From Aurantiacibacter sp. D1-12 (lineage in GTDB: Bacteria; Pseudomonadota; Alphaproteobacteria; Sphingomonadales; Sphingomonadaceae), in contig NZ_JAPJZJ010000003.1 of NCBI RefSeq assembly GCF_028858515.1, positions 512,674-576,673 of the forward strand: a DNA stretch of 64,000 nucleotides. The letters are read 5' to 3'. Below are positions 19,175-29,174 of the stretch, in pieces. A program made the position numbers and the translations under genes. The notes beneath the pieces are model-generated. The model was given only the letters and a program-made list of their open reading frames with translations. It searched no databases and was not told the origin of the DNA. Position 1 is the first letter of the stretch. Each line of letters begins with the position of its first letter.

Positions 19175-19252
19175 CCAGCCCGACTCCCCCTCCCAACCAC
19201 CCGATCATTGTCCGATACGGTATCGGGTGGTTGGGAGGGGGAGTCGGGCTGG
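19175..19252. repeat. Long hairpin repeat, copy 3: perfect 31-bp stem (tuf-rpsJ gap)
   Basis: Positions 19175-19205 and 19222-19252 are exact reverse complements over 31 bp, around a 16-nt loop containing TCCGATACGG. The arms contain the CCCCCTCCCAACCACC core shared with copy 1, and the right flank GGAGCCGCAAG is shared with copy 2. It lies between the str terminator and the S10 promoter. The perfection over 31 bp suggests recent insertion or strong selection. Confidence 0.8.
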
Positions 19253-19320
19253 AGCCGCAAGGGAAGGGCGGACGCCCTGACCGCACCAAAAAAGCATTCA
19301 AAAATCTCCCAATCAGGGGG

Positions 19321-19349
19321 TTGTCAGACGGGGCTCTCCCCCGTATACG
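19321..19349 (+). promoter_or_regulatory. Candidate S10-operon promoter
   Basis: TTGTCA (19321-19326), a 17-bp spacer, then TATACG (19344-19349), predicting a transcript start near 19356. This leaves a leader of about 150 nt before rpsJ. Spacing is ideal for a sigma-70-type promoter. Confidence 0.6.
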
Positions 19350-19398
19350 CGCGCCGAACCGAACGAGATTCGTCTCGTTTGTAACGAATTTTACGGGA

Positions 19399-19444
19399 AG
19401 GCCGCCCGTTCCGGGAAACCGGGCTAAGCGGGGCGGGCCTTTTT
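19399..19444 (+). promoter_or_regulatory. Terminator-like hairpin in the S10 leader (candidate attenuator)
   Basis: AGGCC-GCCC (19399-19407) pairs with GGGC-G-GGCCT (19431-19440) with one bulge. An inner CCGG-GAAA-CCGG tetraloop hairpin sits at 19411-19422. TTTTTGTTTTG follows. It sits between the predicted promoter and rpsJ with no gene in between, so it can act as an attenuator of the S10 operon. In E. coli, L4 controls this operon by attenuation; the equivalence is inference. Confidence 0.55.
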
Positions 19445-19506
19445 GTTTTGGGGTTTTGGCCTTCGGGTTGTGATCCCTTGGCTCTTTCGCATTGGTAGTT
19501 GGAATT

Positions 19507-19818
19507 ATGGACGCACAGAATATCCGTATTCGCCTCAAGGCTTTTGATCACCGCGTACTCGACCAGGCAACTGGTGAGATTGCGGAGACTGCAAAGCGCA
19601 CCGGCGCTCTTATTCGTGGTCCGATTCCTCTTCCGACGCGCATCGAGAAGTTCACCGTGAACCGCGGCCCGCACATCGACAAGAAGTCGCGCGAGCAGTT
19701 CGAGGTGCGCACCTACAAGCGGCTGCTCGACATTGTGCAGCCTAACGCCCAGACCGTGGACGCGCTGATGAAGCTCGACCTGGCAGCTGGCGTAAACGTC
19801 GAAATCAAGCTGGCCTAA
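19507..19818 (+). CDS. rpsJ: 30S ribosomal protein S10
   Basis: 103 residues, standard length. S10 is part of the 30S head and, as NusE, of Nus antitermination complexes. The start [16 protein letters not shown] matches the family; an upstream in-frame extension was rejected because the family starts here. First gene of the S10 operon. A 253-bp spacer follows before rplC, containing several hairpins such as GGGGC/GCCCC (about 19873) and GCACCC/GGGTGC (20026-20050). Confidence 0.98.
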   Translation: MDAQNIRIRLKAFDHRVLDQATGEIAETAKRTGALIRGPIPLPTRIEKFTVNRGPHIDKKSREQFEVRTYKRLLDIVQPNAQTVDALMKLDLAAGVNVEIKLA

Positions 19819-20071
19819 GCCGCGATTTCGACCGGTCCTTCTGACGGGACCCTAAACGGTCAGAGAGATAAGGGGCTCCTACGGCCCCGCTAACCGCAAG
19901 GTTGGCAAGACATAGGGATACCGCCGGATTTATCCGGGCTGCGTCCCCCGTCTCGCTCTCGCAGCTTGCTGCTTGAGTAACTCAGCCCGGACGGGGCGAC
20001 GTATCGACAATTCGGGCTGGCATGCACCCTTGGGATGGGCCCGTGGGTGCCTCTGTGAAGGAGTTTGCGTG

Positions 20072-20923
20072 ATGCGCACTGGCGTGATCGCTAAGAAAGT
20101 CGGGATGACCCGCCTGTTCCAGGAGGATGGACGTCACGTTCCCGTGACCGTTCTGTCGCTGGAAGGGTGTCAGGTCACCGGTAATCGTACTGCAGAGCGT
20201 GACGGCTATTGGTCCGTCCAGCTTGGTGCAGGCGATGCCAAGCACAAGAATGTCAACAAGCCGCAGCGCGAAGCTTTCGCGAAGGCTGAAGTCGGCCTGA
20301 AGAAGAAGGTTGCCGAATTCCGTGTCGATAACGAGGAAGGTCTCCTTCCTGTCGGCGCGACGATCACGGCGGACCACTTCATTGCGGGCCAGAAGGTCGA
20401 TATCACGGGTCACACCGTTGGTAAGGGCTTTGCCGGCGCCATGAAGCGCTGGGGTTTCGGTGGTCTGCGTGCAACGCACGGCGTTTCCATCTCGCACCGT
20501 TCGCACGGTTCGACGGGTAACCGCCAGGATCCGGGCAAGGTCTTCAAGAACAAGAAGATGGCTGGTCACATGGGCGATCGTCAGCGCACCCAGCAGAACC
20601 TTGAGGTTGTGCGTACGGATGCTGCGCGCGGTCTGATCTTCGTGAAGGGTTCTGTCCCCGGTTCGAAGAACGGCTGGCTGCTGGTGAAGGATGCTGTGAA
20701 GCTTCCTCTGCCTGAGGGTGTACCGTTCCCTGGCGCCATGCGTCGTAATGCTGATGAAACCGCTACCGAAGATGCCGCACCCGGCCTCGTGGAAAGCGCA
20801 GCAGAACACGAAGTGAAACCAGAAGTTGATGCAGCGACGCAGGAAAAGCTGGCTGCTGAGCAGGATTCAGGCGCGGGTACCGAAGGCGGCACTCCGGCGG
20901 CTGACGAAAGCAAGGAAGACTAA
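20072..20923 (+). CDS. rplC: 50S ribosomal protein L3 with acidic C-terminal extension
   Basis: 283 residues against about 209 in E. coli. Residues 1-220 are a normal L3 ([58 protein letters not shown]). Residues 221-283 form an Ala/Glu/Asp-rich, probably disordered tail ending [10 protein letters not shown]3 binds 23S rRNA near the peptidyl transferase centre and starts 50S assembly. ATG 20072 follows GAAGGAG. The tail is likely lineage-specific; its role is unknown. Confidence 0.97.
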   Translation: MRTGVIAKKVGMTRLFQEDGRHVPVTVLSLEGCQVTGNRTAERDGYWSVQLGAGDAKHKNVNKPQREAFAKAEVGLKKKVAEFRVDNEEGLLPVGATITADHFIAGQKVDITGHTVGKGFAGAMKRWGFGGLRATHGVSISHRSHGSTGNRQDPGKVFKNKKMAGHMGDRQRTQQNLEVVRTDAARGLIFVKGSVPGSKNGWLLVKDAVKLPLPEGVPFPGAMRRNADETATEDAAPGLVESAAEHEVKPEVDAATQEKLAAEQDSGAGTEGGTPAADESKED

Positions 20924-20926
20924 GCC

Positions 20927-21562
20927 ATGAAGGTGAAGGTCCAGAAAATCGACGGCAAGGCCGTATCGGGCAAGGGCGGGGAGCTTGAACTCAACGATTC
21001 CGTGTTCGGTGTTGAGCCGCGTGCCGACATCTTGCACCGCGTTGTGACGTGGCAGCTGGAAAACCGCCGTGGTACGGCGCGTCCGACGCGTGAGCGTTCC
21101 GACGTTGCCCGCACCGGTAAGAAGTTCGGCGCGCAGAAGGGTTCGGGCGGCGCACGTCACGGTGCCCGTTCTGCTCCGATCTTTATCGGTGGCGGTAAGG
21201 CGCACGGTGCCCGCAAGCGTGATTTCGAGCAGTCGCTTAACAAGAAAGTCCGCGCGCTCGGCCTCAAGATGGCTCTTTCGAGCAAGGCGAAGGACGGTCT
21301 CGTGATCGTTGACAGTCTTGAAGTGAAGGATGCCAAGACCAAGGCGCTTAAAGGCCACTTCGACAAGAATGGCTGGAACGGCAAGGTTCTCGTGATCGAC
21401 GGCGATGCCGTTACCGACAGCTTCAAGAAGGCTGCTGGTAACCTGCCGGGCGTGAACGTGATGCCGGCTGTTGGCGCGAACGTCTACGACATCCTCAACC
21501 ACGACACGCTGGTCCTGACCAAGGACGCTGTCGAAAAGCTGGAGGCGCGTTTCAATGGCTAA
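20927..21562 (+). CDS. rplD: 50S ribosomal protein L4
   Basis: 211 residues. L4 lines the peptide exit tunnel and in E. coli also represses its own S10 operon. The tunnel-loop region [29 protein letters not shown] is intact. It starts 3 bp after rplC and overlaps rplW by 8 bp, so translation is coupled. It might act on the hairpin leader upstream of rpsJ. Confidence 0.98.
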   Translation: MKVKVQKIDGKAVSGKGGELELNDSVFGVEPRADILHRVVTWQLENRRGTARPTRERSDVARTGKKFGAQKGSGGARHGARSAPIFIGGGKAHGARKRDFEQSLNKKVRALGLKMALSSKAKDGLVIVDSLEVKDAKTKALKGHFDKNGWNGKVLVIDGDAVTDSFKKAAGNLPGVNVMPAVGANVYDILNHDTLVLTKDAVEKLEARFNG

Positions 21563-21866
21563 GAAGCAAGCAATCGACTCGCGTCACTATGACGTGATCC
21601 GTGCCCCGCACATCACCGAGAAGTCCACACTGCTGTCCGAGAACAACGCAGTCGTCTTCAAGGTGGCGAACGATGCCACCAAGCCGCAGATCAAGGCTGC
21701 GGTCGAAGCGCTGTATGACGTGAAGGTCGCAGGCGTGAACACCATCGTGGTGAAGGGCAAGTCGAAGCGCTGGAAGGGCAAGCCCTACAAGCGCACCGAT
21801 CAGAAAAAAGCGATCGTGACGCTGGTCGAAGGCCAGTCGATCGACATCACCGAAGGCGTGGGCTGA
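21555..21866 (+). CDS. rplW: 50S ribosomal protein L23
   Basis: 103 residues. L23 sits at the tunnel exit and docks trigger factor and SRP. Family landmarks are [15 protein letters not shown] and the [18 protein letters not shown] loop. The start overlaps the rplD stop by 8 bp, and rplB begins 4 bp after its stop. Confidence 0.98.
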   Translation: MAKKQAIDSRHYDVIRAPHITEKSTLLSENNAVVFKVANDATKPQIKAAVEALYDVKVAGVNTIVVKGKSKRWKGKPYKRTDQKKAIVTLVEGQSIDITEGVG

Positions 21867-21870
21867 TCCG

Positions 21871-22707
21871 ATGGCACTGAAGAACTATAAACCGACAAGC
21901 CCGGCGCGCCGTGGCCTCGTTCTGGTCGACAAGACCGGCCTCCACAAAGGTGGCCCGGTCAAGTCGCTGACCGAAGGCAAGCGCAAGACCGGTGGCCGCA
22001 ACAACAAGGGCCATGTTACCTCGCGCGGCAAGGGCGGCGGTAACAAGCAGAAGTACCGCTTCATCGACTTCAAGCGTCGCAAGTGGGACGTTGAAGGCAC
22101 CGTGGAACGGATCGAATATGATCCCAACCGCACCGCTTTCATCGCGCTCATCAAGTACGACGACGGTGAACTGGCGTACATCATCGCTCCGAACCGTCTG
22201 GCTCCGGGTGACAAGGTCATCGCCGGTGAGAAGACTGACACGAAGCCTGGCAACGCCATGCTGCTCGGTCAGATGCCGGTCGGTACCATCTGCCACAACG
22301 TGGAGATGAAGCCGGGCAAGGGTGGTCAGATCGCCCGTTCGGCAGGCACCTATGTGCAGCTGGTCGGTCGTGACCGCGGTATGGTCATCGTACGCCTGAA
22401 CAGTGGTGAGCAGCGTTACCTGCGCGCCGACTGCATGGGCACCGTTGGCGCCGTGTCGAACCCCGACAACCAGAACCAGAACCTGGGCAAGGCAGGTCGC
22501 CGCCGTCACATGGGCATCAAGCCTCTGACGCGCGGTGTCGCCAAGAACCCGGTCGACCACCCGCATGGTGGTGGTGAAGGCCGCACCAGCGGTGGCCGTC
22601 ACCCGGTTACCCCGTGGGGCAAGCCGACCAAGGGTGCCCGTACCCGTAAGAACAAGCAGACCGACAAGATGATCATCCGGTCGCGTCACGCGAAGAAGAA
22701 GAGGTAA
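21871..22707 (+). CDS. rplB: 50S ribosomal protein L2
   Basis: 278 residues. L2 is needed for subunit joining and peptidyl transfer. Landmarks include [25 protein letters not shown] and the conserved [19 protein letters not shown] region with the key histidine. It is in the usual place between rplW and rpsS, 6 bp ahead of rpsS. Confidence 0.98.
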   Translation: MALKNYKPTSPARRGLVLVDKTGLHKGGPVKSLTEGKRKTGGRNNKGHVTSRGKGGGNKQKYRFIDFKRRKWDVEGTVERIEYDPNRTAFIALIKYDDGELAYIIAPNRLAPGDKVIAGEKTDTKPGNAMLLGQMPVGTICHNVEMKPGKGGQIARSAGTYVQLVGRDRGMVIVRLNSGEQRYLRADCMGTVGAVSNPDNQNQNLGKAGRRRHMGIKPLTRGVAKNPVDHPHGGGEGRTSGGRHPVTPWGKPTKGARTRKNKQTDKMIIRSRHAKKKR

Positions 22708-22713
22708 GAGACA

Positions 22714-22989
22714 ATGGCACGTTCCGTCTGGAAAGGTCCGTTCGTCGATCTTCACCTGCTGAAGAAGGCGCAGGACGCGCAGGAAGCAAACAGCACGAAG
22801 CCGATCAAGACCTGGTCGCGTCGTTCTACGATCCTGCCGGATTTCGTTGGCCTGACGTTCAACGTCTACAACGGTCAGAAGTTCATCCCCGTCTCGGTCA
22901 ACGAGGAAATGGTCGGCCACAAGCTTGGCGAGTTCGCTCCAACGCGCAACTTCCCGGGCCACGCAGCTGACAAGAAGGGTAAGCGATAA
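22714..22989 (+). CDS. rpsS: 30S ribosomal protein S19
   Basis: 91 residues. S19 is in the 30S head and bridges to the 50S A-site finger. [18 protein letters not shown] and the C-terminal [20 protein letters not shown] end (here [13 protein letters not shown]) are typical. Its TAA stop shares one base with the rplV start codon. Confidence 0.98.
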   Translation: MARSVWKGPFVDLHLLKKAQDAQEANSTKPIKTWSRRSTILPDFVGLTFNVYNGQKFIPVSVNEEMVGHKLGEFAPTRNFPGHAADKKGKR

Positions 22990-23366
22990 TGGGCAAGGCA
23001 AAGTCCCCCCGTCGCGTCGGCGAAAACGAGGCAATGGCTGTCGGCACCACTATCCGTGGTTCGGCGCAGAAGCTGAACCTCGTGGCCGCCCTGATCCGTG
23101 GCAAGAAGGCTGAAGAGGCTCTTAACATCCTCTCGTTCAGCAAGCGCGCCATGGCTCGTGACGCCAGCAAGGTTCTCGCTTCGGCGATCGCCAACGCAGA
23201 AAACAACCACGATCTCGACGTGGACGCACTCGTCGTCGCTGAAGCCAGTGTCGGCAAGTCGATCACGATGAAGCGGTTCGCAACGCGCGGCCGTGGCAAG
23301 TCCACCCGCATCCTGAAGCCGTTCAGCCGGCTCCGGATCGTCGTGCGCGAGCAGGAGGAAGCGTAA
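22989..23366 (+). CDS. rplV: 50S ribosomal protein L22
   Basis: 125 residues. L22 lines the exit tunnel with its beta-hairpin loop ([19 protein letters not shown]). The N-terminus carries a short [15 protein letters not shown] extension before the conserved core. It overlaps rpsS by one base and rpsC by one base, so the three are translated in tandem. Confidence 0.98.
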   Translation: MGKAKSPRRVGENEAMAVGTTIRGSAQKLNLVAALIRGKKAEEALNILSFSKRAMARDASKVLASAIANAENNHDLDVDALVVAEASVGKSITMKRFATRGRGKSTRILKPFSRLRIVVREQEEA

Positions 23367-24061
23367 TGGGTCATAAGAGCAATCCGATTGGCCTGCGCCT
23401 GCAGATCAACCGTACCTGGGATAGCCGCTGGTACGCCGAAGGTGGCGACTATGCGAAGCTGCTCAAGGAAGACATCGAGATCCGCAAGTACATCACCACG
23501 AACCTGCCGCAGGCAGCGATTTCGAAGGTGGTGATCGAGCGTCCGGCCAAGCTGTGCCGCGTTTCGATCTATGCTGCGCGTCCCGGCGTCATCATCGGCA
23601 AGAAGGGTGCAGACATTGAAAAGCTGCGCGCCAAGCTCGCCACGATGACCGAAAGCGAAGTGAAGCTGAACATCGTTGAGATCCGCAAGCCGGAAATCGA
23701 CGCCAAGCTCGTCGCTCAGGGCATTGCAGACCAGCTCGTTCGCCGTGTGGCTTTCCGCCGTGCGATGAAGCGCGCCATGCAGTCGGCCATGCGCCTTGGT
23801 GCTGAAGGCATCAAGATCATGTGCGGCGGCCGTCTTGGCGGTGCGGAAATCGCCCGTGTCGAACAGTATCGTGAAGGCCGTGTGCCGCTGCACACCCTGC
23901 GCGCCAACATCGATTATGCCGAAGCCGAAGCACTGACTGCTTACGGCATCATCGGCATCAAGGTGTGGGTCTTCAAAGGTGAGATCCTGGGTCACGATCC
24001 GACCGCACAGGACCGCCTGATGATGGAATCGCAGACGTCCGGCGTCCGCCCGGCACGTTGA
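23366..24061 (+). CDS. rpsC: 30S ribosomal protein S3
   Basis: 231 residues. S3 forms the mRNA entry site with S4 and S5. The KH-domain motif [13 protein letters not shown] is visible, and [24 protein letters not shown] is the family N-terminus (quoted in part). The start shares its A with the rplV stop; rplP follows 14 bp later. Confidence 0.98.
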   Translation: MGHKSNPIGLRLQINRTWDSRWYAEGGDYAKLLKEDIEIRKYITTNLPQAAISKVVIERPAKLCRVSIYAARPGVIIGKKGADIEKLRAKLATMTESEVKLNIVEIRKPEIDAKLVAQGIADQLVRRVAFRRAMKRAMQSAMRLGAEGIKIMCGGRLGGAEIARVEQYREGRVPLHTLRANIDYAEAEALTAYGIIGIKVWVFKGEILGHDPTAQDRLMMESQTSGVRPAR

Positions 24062-24075
24062 GGTGAGTAGATAAG

Positions 24076-24513
24076 ATGCTGCAACCGAAAAAAACCAAGT
24101 TCCGCAAAGCCTTCAAGGGCAAGATCCACGGCAATGCCAAGGGCGGAACCGAGCTCAACTTTGGCTCCTACGGCCTCAAGGCTCTGGAGCCCGAGCGTAT
24201 CACCGCACGTCAGATCGAAGCTGCACGTCGTGCGATCACGCGCCACATCAAGCGTCAGGGACGCCTGTGGATCCGTGTGTTCCCCGATGTTCCGGTTTCG
24301 AAGAAGCCTGCCGAAGTCCGTCAGGGTAAAGGTAAGGGTTCGGTCGAATACTGGGCTGCCCGCGTCAAGCCGGGCCGCGTGCTGTTCGAACTCGACGGTG
24401 TTCCCGGTCCGCTCGCGGCAGAGGCTTTCAGCCGCGCTGCCATGAAGCTGCCGATCAAGACCAAGGTCATCGCTCGTCTGGGCGACACCTCGCACCTTGG
24501 AGGAACCAAGTAA
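24076..24513 (+). CDS. rplP: 50S ribosomal protein L16
   Basis: 145 residues, a few longer than E. coli L16 (136), with the extra residues at the C-terminus ([10 protein letters not shown]). L16 organises the A site and 5S rRNA region. [15 protein letters not shown] and [20 protein letters not shown] are typical. Its stop overlaps the rpmC start by one base. Confidence 0.97.
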   Translation: MLQPKKTKFRKAFKGKIHGNAKGGTELNFGSYGLKALEPERITARQIEAARRAITRHIKRQGRLWIRVFPDVPVSKKPAEVRQGKGKGSVEYWAARVKPGRVLFELDGVPGPLAAEAFSRAAMKLPIKTKVIARLGDTSHLGGTK

Positions 24514-24731
24514 TGGCCAAGACAACGAACACGATGGAAGATCTTCGTACGAAGACTGACGATCAGCTCGCAGAGCAGCTCGTCATGCTCAAGAAAGAGC
24601 AGTTCAATCTGCGTTTTCAGGCTGCGACCAACCAGCTCGAGGGCCCGGCCCGCGTGAAGGAAGTTCGCCGCGCAATTGCGCAGATCAAGACGCTTCAGGG
24701 CGAACGCGCCCGCGAAGCTGCAAAGGCTTAA
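24513..24731 (+). CDS. rpmC: 50S ribosomal protein L29
   Basis: 72 residues. A two-helix protein at the tunnel exit next to L23. The sequence [20 protein letters not shown] and [15 protein letters not shown] are typical of L29. One-base overlap with rplP; rpsQ follows after 10 bp. Confidence 0.97.
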   Translation: MAKTTNTMEDLRTKTDDQLAEQLVMLKKEQFNLRFQAATNQLEGPARVKEVRRAIAQIKTLQGERAREAAKA

Positions 24732-24741
24732 GGAGCTAACG

Positions 24742-25125
24742 ATGCCGAAGCGTATCCTGATCGGGACCGTCACCTCCGACAAGACCGACAAGACCGTGAC
24801 CGTGCTGGTCGAACGCCGCGTGAAGCACCCGCTGTACGGGAAGATCATCAAGCGTTCGAAGAAGTATCACGCGCACGATGAGAAGAACGAATATGTTGTG
24901 GGCGACAAGGTCCGTATCGAGGAGACCAAACCGATCTCCAAGACCAAGACCTGGGCGGTCAAGGACCGTATCGCCGCCAGCAAGGGCCAGGCCGTAGCCG
25001 CCGATCTCGATGTGAAGGAAGCAACCCCCACGGGCGCTCCGGAAGAGAAGAAGAAGGCAGCTGCCAAGCCCAAGACGCCCGCTAAGGAAAAAGCCTCCAA
25101 GGAAGAGGCCGAAGCCGAAGCATAA
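24742..25125 (+). CDS. rpsQ: 30S ribosomal protein S17 with C-terminal extension
   Basis: 127 residues against about 84 in E. coli. The OB-fold core ([21 protein letters not shown] to about residue 80) is normal. Residues 81-127 are a Lys/Ala/Glu-rich tail, probably disordered. ATG 24742 follows GGAG and matches the family start; an upstream in-frame extension overlaps rpmC and is rejected. S17 binds 16S rRNA early in 30S assembly. An 85-bp gap with small hairpins separates it from rplN. Confidence 0.97.
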   Translation: MPKRILIGTVTSDKTDKTVTVLVERRVKHPLYGKIIKRSKKYHAHDEKNEYVVGDKVRIEETKPISKTKTWAVKDRIAASKGQAVAADLDVKEATPTGAPEEKKKAAAKPKTPAKEKASKEEAEAEA

Positions 25126-25210
25126 GGAATTCGTTTCCCGCTTCGGTGGGGAACAGACGTTAGGAACTGCCGGACTGGTTCCGGCAAGCCAATGAGAAGG
25201 AACCGGATCA

Positions 25211-25579
25211 ATGATCCAGATGCAATCCAATCTCGACGTCGCGGACAACAGCGGCGCAAAGCGCGTCCAGTGCATCAAAGTGCTGGGTGGCTCTAAGCGT
25301 CGTACCGCGAGCGTTGGGGACGTGATCGTGGTTTCCGTGAAGGAAGCCCAGCCGCGCGCCCGTGTTAAGAAGGGTGATGTTCACCGCGCCGTGATCGTGC
25401 GCACCAAGAAGGACGTTCGTCGTCCCGATGGCAGCGTGATCCGCTTCGATAGCAACGCCGCGGTGCTCGTGAACAAGACCGAGGAGCCGATTGGCACTCG
25501 TATCTTTGGCCCGGTCGTGCGTGAACTGCGCGGCAAGGGCTTCATGAAGATCATCTCGCTCGCTCCGGAGGTGCTGTAA
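25211..25579 (+). CDS. rplN: 50S ribosomal protein L14
   Basis: 122 residues, standard. L14 contributes to an intersubunit bridge and binds the silencing factor Rsf[19 protein letters not shown] and [18 protein letters not shown] are typical. Start follows GAGAAGGAACC. One-base overlap with rplX. Confidence 0.98.
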   Translation: MIQMQSNLDVADNSGAKRVQCIKVLGGSKRRTASVGDVIVVSVKEAQPRARVKKGDVHRAVIVRTKKDVRRPDGSVIRFDSNAAVLVNKTEEPIGTRIFGPVVRELRGKGFMKIISLAPEVL

Positions 25580-25902
25580 TGGCGTCCGCTAAGATCAAGA
25601 AGGGCGATACCGTCGTCGTGCTTTCCGGCAAGGACAAGGGCCAGACCGGCACTGTCCAGCAGGTTATGCCGAAGGATGGCAAGGTTGTTGTGGAAGGCGT
25701 CAATGTGATGACCCGCCACCGCAAGCCGAACCAGGCCAACCCGCAGGGTGGTATCGACCGCATTCCCGCTCCGATGGCAATCAGCAAGGTTGCCGTCGCC
25801 GATCCCAAGGATGGCAAGCCCACCCGCGTCCGCTTCGAAACGAAGAAGGATGGCAAGAAGGTGCGCGTTGCTGTCAAGTCCGGGGAGACCATCGATGGCT
25901 GA
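25579..25902 (+). CDS. rplX: 50S ribosomal protein L24
   Basis: 107 residues. L24 starts 50S assembly at the 5' end of 23S rRNA. The KOW motif [18 protein letters not shown] is at the N-terminus. It overlaps rplN by one base and rplE by 8 bp. Confidence 0.98.
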   Translation: MASAKIKKGDTVVVLSGKDKGQTGTVQQVMPKDGKVVVEGVNVMTRHRKPNQANPQGGIDRIPAPMAISKVAVADPKDGKPTRVRFETKKDGKKVRVAVKSGETIDG

Positions 25903-26476
25903 TTATACGCCTCGCATGAAGACGAAGTATCAGGACGAAATCGTGAAGGCGATGACCGACAAGTTCGGTTATGCCAACCCGATGCAGGTTCCCAAGCTTG
26001 CCAAGATCACGCTCAACATGGGTGTGGGTGAAGCGAGCCAGGACAAGAAGAAGATCCAGACTGCTGCTGCCGAAATGGAAGCGATTGCTGGCCAGAAGCC
26101 GGTGATCACCAAGGCCAAGAAGTCGATTGCACAGTTCAAGCTGCGCGACGGCATGCCGATCGGCTGCAAGGTCAACCTGCGTCGTGACCGTATGTATGAA
26201 TTCCTGGATCGCCTGGTGACCATCGCCATGCCGCGTATCCGAGATTTCCGTGGTCTCAATGCAAAGTCGTTTGATGGCAATGGCAACTACGCCATGGGCA
26301 TCAAGGAGCAGATCATCTTCCCAGAGATCAGCTACGACCAGATCGAAAAGGTGCGTGGCATGGACATTATCGTCACCACCACCGCCAAGACCGACGAAGA
26401 AGCACGCGAACTGCTGCGTCTTTTCGGTTTCCCGTTCCCGGCTGAACAGGCCGACGAAGAAAAGGAAGCGGCGTAA
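25895..26476 (+). CDS. rplE: 50S ribosomal protein L5
   Basis: 193 residues. L5 binds 5S rRNA and contacts P-site t[18 protein letters not shown] and [15 protein letters not shown] are landmarks. ATG 25895 lies inside the end of rplX and matches the family N-terminus; the longer upstream frame is a shadow of rplX. The tail is slightly extended and acidic. Confidence 0.97.
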   Translation: MADYTPRMKTKYQDEIVKAMTDKFGYANPMQVPKLAKITLNMGVGEASQDKKKIQTAAAEMEAIAGQKPVITKAKKSIAQFKLRDGMPIGCKVNLRRDRMYEFLDRLVTIAMPRIRDFRGLNAKSFDGNGNYAMGIKEQIIFPEISYDQIEKVRGMDIIVTTTAKTDEEARELLRLFGFPFPAEQADEEKEAA

Positions 26477-26501
26477 GCCGCTGCAGGAGAGCTTAAGTCC
26501 A

Positions 26502-26807
26502 ATGGCGAAACTGAGTTCCATCAACAAGAACGAGAAGCGTAAGGCTCTCGTCAAGAAGTACGCGGCGAAATACGCCAAGCTGAAGGCTATCGCAGACGAT
26601 GAATCGCTCGACGATTCTGAGCGTCTGATTGCACGCCTGAAGATGGCTGAACTTCCCCGCAATGCGAACCCCACGCGTGTTCGCAACCGCTGCAACACCA
26701 CCGGCCGCCCGCGCGGCTACTACCGCAAGTTCGGGCTTAACCGCATCGAGCTCCGCGATCTGGCCAACAAGGGCCTGATCCCGGGTGTGACCAAGTCGAG
26801 CTGGTGA
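26502..26807 (+). CDS. rpsN: 30S ribosomal protein S14 (zinc-independent type)
   Basis: 101 residues, the long form lacking the CxxC zinc ligands. Landmarks are [17 protein letters not shown] and [22 protein letters not shown]14 completes the 30S head. ATG 26502 follows CAGGAGAG. Located between rplE and rpsH as usual, 11 bp ahead of rpsH. Confidence 0.97.
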   Translation: MAKLSSINKNEKRKALVKKYAAKYAKLKAIADDESLDDSERLIARLKMAELPRNANPTRVRNRCNTTGRPRGYYRKFGLNRIELRDLANKGLIPGVTKSSW

Positions 26808-26818
26808 GGAATTAGACA

Positions 26819-27214
26819 ATGGCTATGACCGATCCCCTGGGTGATATGCTCACCCGCATCCGCAACGGCCAGCAGGCTAAGAAGGACTCTGTCCTCTCGC
26901 CCGCCAGCAAGCTGCGTGCAAACGTTCTCGAAGTGCTTCAGCGCGAAGGCTACATCCGTGGCTACAGCGAAGACTCTTCGGGCAAGCACCCCGCACTGCG
27001 GATTGAACTGAAGTATTTCGAGGGCGAGCCCGCTATCAAGCACATCGCCCGCGTCTCCAAGCCGGGTCGCCGGATCTACTCGGGTTCGAAAGAACTTCCG
27101 ACTGTCCGCAATGGCCTTGGCATCACCATCGTCTCGACGCCCAAGGGCGTGCTCTCGGACATCGAAGCGCGCAACGACAACGTCGGCGGCGAAGTGCTGG
27201 CGGAGGTGTTCTGA
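26819..27214 (+). CDS. rpsH: 30S ribosomal protein S8
   Basis: 131 residues. S8 binds the central domain of 16S rRNA and in E. coli represses the spc operon. [19 protein letters not shown] and [20 protein letters not shown] are typical. One-base overlap with rplF. Confidence 0.98.
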   Translation: MAMTDPLGDMLTRIRNGQQAKKDSVLSPASKLRANVLEVLQREGYIRGYSEDSSGKHPALRIELKYFEGEPAIKHIARVSKPGRRIYSGSKELPTVRNGLGITIVSTPKGVLSDIEARNDNVGGEVLAEVF

Positions 27215-27747
27215 TGAGCCGCATTGGCAAAAAGCCGGTGGTGCTCCCCGCAGGAGTGACCGCCAAGATCGAAGACGGCAAGCTGATCGTGAAGGGCGCC
27301 AAGGGCGAGCTTTCGATGAGCACTTCCGACCTCATCGACTACAAGGTCGAAGAAGGTGAAGTTTCCGTCAACCCGGCGAACAAGACCAAGCAGGCGCGCC
27401 AGTACTGGGGCATGCAGCGTACGCTCGTGCAGAACCTGGTCGACGGTGTGACCGAAGGCTTCACCAAGGTCCTCGAGATCAACGGTGTTGGTTATCGTGC
27501 ACAGGCCCAGGGCAAGAAGCTCAAGCTCCAGCTTGGTTTCTCGCACGACATCGATCTCGATGTTCCTGAAGGTCTGGATGTGAAGACGCCCGATCAGACT
27601 ACGGTCGAGATTTCGGGCATCGACAAGCAGAAGGTCGGGCAGTTCGCTGCCGAGATCCGCGAATGGCGCAAGCCTGAGCCTTACAAAGGCAAGGGCGTGA
27701 AGTATCGCGGCGAATATATCTTCCGCAAGGAAGGGAAGAAGAAGTAA
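27214..27747 (+). CDS. rplF: 50S ribosomal protein L6
   Basis: 177 residues, standard. L6 lies near the sarcin-ricin loop and factor-binding site. [15 protein letters not shown] and the C-terminal [23 protein letters not shown] region (quoted in part) are typical. rplR starts one base after the stop. Confidence 0.98.
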   Translation: MSRIGKKPVVLPAGVTAKIEDGKLIVKGAKGELSMSTSDLIDYKVEEGEVSVNPANKTKQARQYWGMQRTLVQNLVDGVTEGFTKVLEINGVGYRAQAQGKKLKLQLGFSHDIDLDVPEGLDVKTPDQTTVEISGIDKQKVGQFAAEIREWRKPEPYKGKGVKYRGEYIFRKEGKKK

Positions 27748-27748
27748 G

Positions 27749-28093
27749 ATGGCAAAGCTTTCTCTTTTTGAACGTCGCCGCCGCCGGGTGCGCACCGCGC
27801 TCCGCAAGCGTGCCGGTGGCAAGCCGCGTCTGTCGGTGCACCGCACTGGTCAGCACATCTACGCGCAGATCATTGACGACAAGGACGGCCGCACCGTCGC
27901 AGCAGCGTCTACGCTGGGCGGCAAGAAGTCGGGCGCCAATGTCGATGCTGCCACGCAGGTGGGCAAGGACATTGCCGCTGCCGCCAAGAAGGCCGGCGTG
28001 AAGACTGTCGTGTTCGATCGCGGCGGGTTCCTGTTCCATGGCCGCGTTAAGGCGCTGGCCGATGCCGCTCGTGAAGGCGGGCTGGAGTTCTAA
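27749..28093 (+). CDS. rplR: 50S ribosomal protein L18
   Basis: 114 residues. L18 carries 5S rRNA into the 50S subunit. [17 protein letters not shown] (here [16 protein letters not shown]) and [20 protein letters not shown] are typical. It starts directly after rplF and one base before rpsE. Confidence 0.98.
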   Translation: MAKLSLFERRRRRVRTALRKRAGGKPRLSVHRTGQHIYAQIIDDKDGRTVAAASTLGGKKSGANVDAATQVGKDIAAAAKKAGVKTVVFDRGGFLFHGRVKALADAAREGGLEF

Positions 28094-28094
28094 G

Positions 28095-28931
28095 ATGGCT
28101 GACAAGAAGAAAACCGAAAAGGCCCCGGAAACCACTGAGGCCGAAACCAAGGTTGAAGAAACCAAGGCGGAAGCTGTGACCGAAACGCCGGAAGCTGCTG
28201 CTCCTGAAGCAGAGGCCAAGGTTGAAGAAGTTGCCGAGGCGGCTCCTGCTGAAGCCGCTCCGGCCAAGGCTGAAGCTGCTCCGGCAGAAGAAAAGCCTCG
28301 GGGCCGTGGTGGTCGCGGTGGACGTGATGACAACCGTGGCGGTGGCCGCGGTCGTGGTCGTGGCCGTCGTGATGATCGCCGCGGTGATGATGATGGCGAA
28401 GAGCTGATTGAAAAGCTCGTCCACATCAACCGCGTCGCCAAGGTGGTGAAGGGCGGTAAGCGCTTCGGTTTCGCCGCACTGGTTGTGGTTGGTGACGGCA
28501 AGGGCCGCGTTGGCTTCGGCCACGGCAAGGCTCGCGAAGTGCCGGAAGCCATCAACAAGGCAACCGCTGCCGCGAAGAAGAAGATGATCCGCGTTCCGCT
28601 GAAGGAAGGCCGCACGCTGCACCACGATGGCACCGGCCATTTCGGCGCAGGCCGCGTGGTCGTTCGCTCGGCGCCTCCGGGTACCGGTATCATCGCCGGT
28701 GGTCCGATGCGTGCCGTGTTCGAAGCGCTCGGCGTTGCCGACGTTGTGACCAAGTCGGTCGGCACCTCGAACCCCTACAACATGATCCGCGCCACGTTTG
28801 ATGGCCTGGGCAACCAGTCTTCTCCGAAGGCCGTTGCACAGCGTCGCGGCAAGAAGGTTGCAGACCTTCTCGGCCGTGGTGGCGCGAGCGAAGCCGAGGC
28901 CAAAGCCGACGCTGAAGCTATTGCGGAGTAA
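28095..28931 (+). CDS. rpsE: 30S ribosomal protein S5 with long acidic and RGG-like N-terminal extension
   Basis: 278 residues against 166 in E. coli. Residues 1-66 are Ala/Glu/Lys-rich, and residues 68-97 form an Arg/Gly-rich stretch with RGRGGRGG and [11 protein letters not shown]. The S5 domain starts near 103 ([20 protein letters not shown]) and is complete. S5 acts at the mRNA entry site and in decoding fidelity. ATG 28095 is directly after rplR and in the right frame; no later start leaves the core intact with a ribosome site. The tail is likely a sphingomonad trait. Confidence 0.97.
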   Translation: MADKKKTEKAPETTEAETKVEETKAEAVTETPEAAAPEAEAKVEEVAEAAPAEAAPAKAEAAPAEEKPRGRGGRGGRDDNRGGGRGRGRGRRDDRRGDDDGEELIEKLVHINRVAKVVKGGKRFGFAALVVVGDGKGRVGFGHGKAREVPEAINKATAAAKKKMIRVPLKEGRTLHHDGTGHFGAGRVVVRSAPPGTGIIAGGPMRAVFEALGVADVVTKSVGTSNPYNMIRATFDGLGNQSSPKAVAQRRGKKVADLLGRGGASEAEAKADAEAIAE

Positions 28932-28936
28932 TCCAG

Positions 28937-29125
28937 ATGGCTGCCAAGAAAACAATCAAGATCAAGCAGATCGGTTCGCCGATCCGTCGTCCTGCCAACC
29001 AGCGCAAGATCCTGATCGGCCTCGGGCTGAACAAGATGCACAAGGTTGTCGAACTGCAGGACACCCCCGAAGTGCGCGGTGCCATCAAGAAGGTGCCGCA
29101 CATGGTTGAGATCGTCGAAGGATAA
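28937..29125 (+). CDS. rpmD: 50S ribosomal protein L30
   Basis: 62 residues. [20 protein letters not shown] and [20 protein letters not shown] identify L30. It lies 5 bp after rpsE. A 49-bp gap leads to rplO. Confidence 0.97.
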   Translation: MAAKKTIKIKQIGSPIRRPANQRKILIGLGLNKMHKVVELQDTPEVRGAIKKVPHMVEIVEG

Positions 29126-29174
29126 CCCTTCGGCGGCTCTGCCAGCGCGAAAACAGCGAAAGCGAGTGCAAATT

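Noticed and set aside
19136..19538. Several short frames in the tuf-rpsJ gap on both strands
   Set aside because: They translate the terminator, the 31-bp hairpin and the S10 leader; no protein-like conservation.
19819..20071. A tRNA or small RNA gene in the rpsJ-rplC gap
   Set aside because: Hairpins are present, but no cloverleaf with a T-loop consensus could be drawn.
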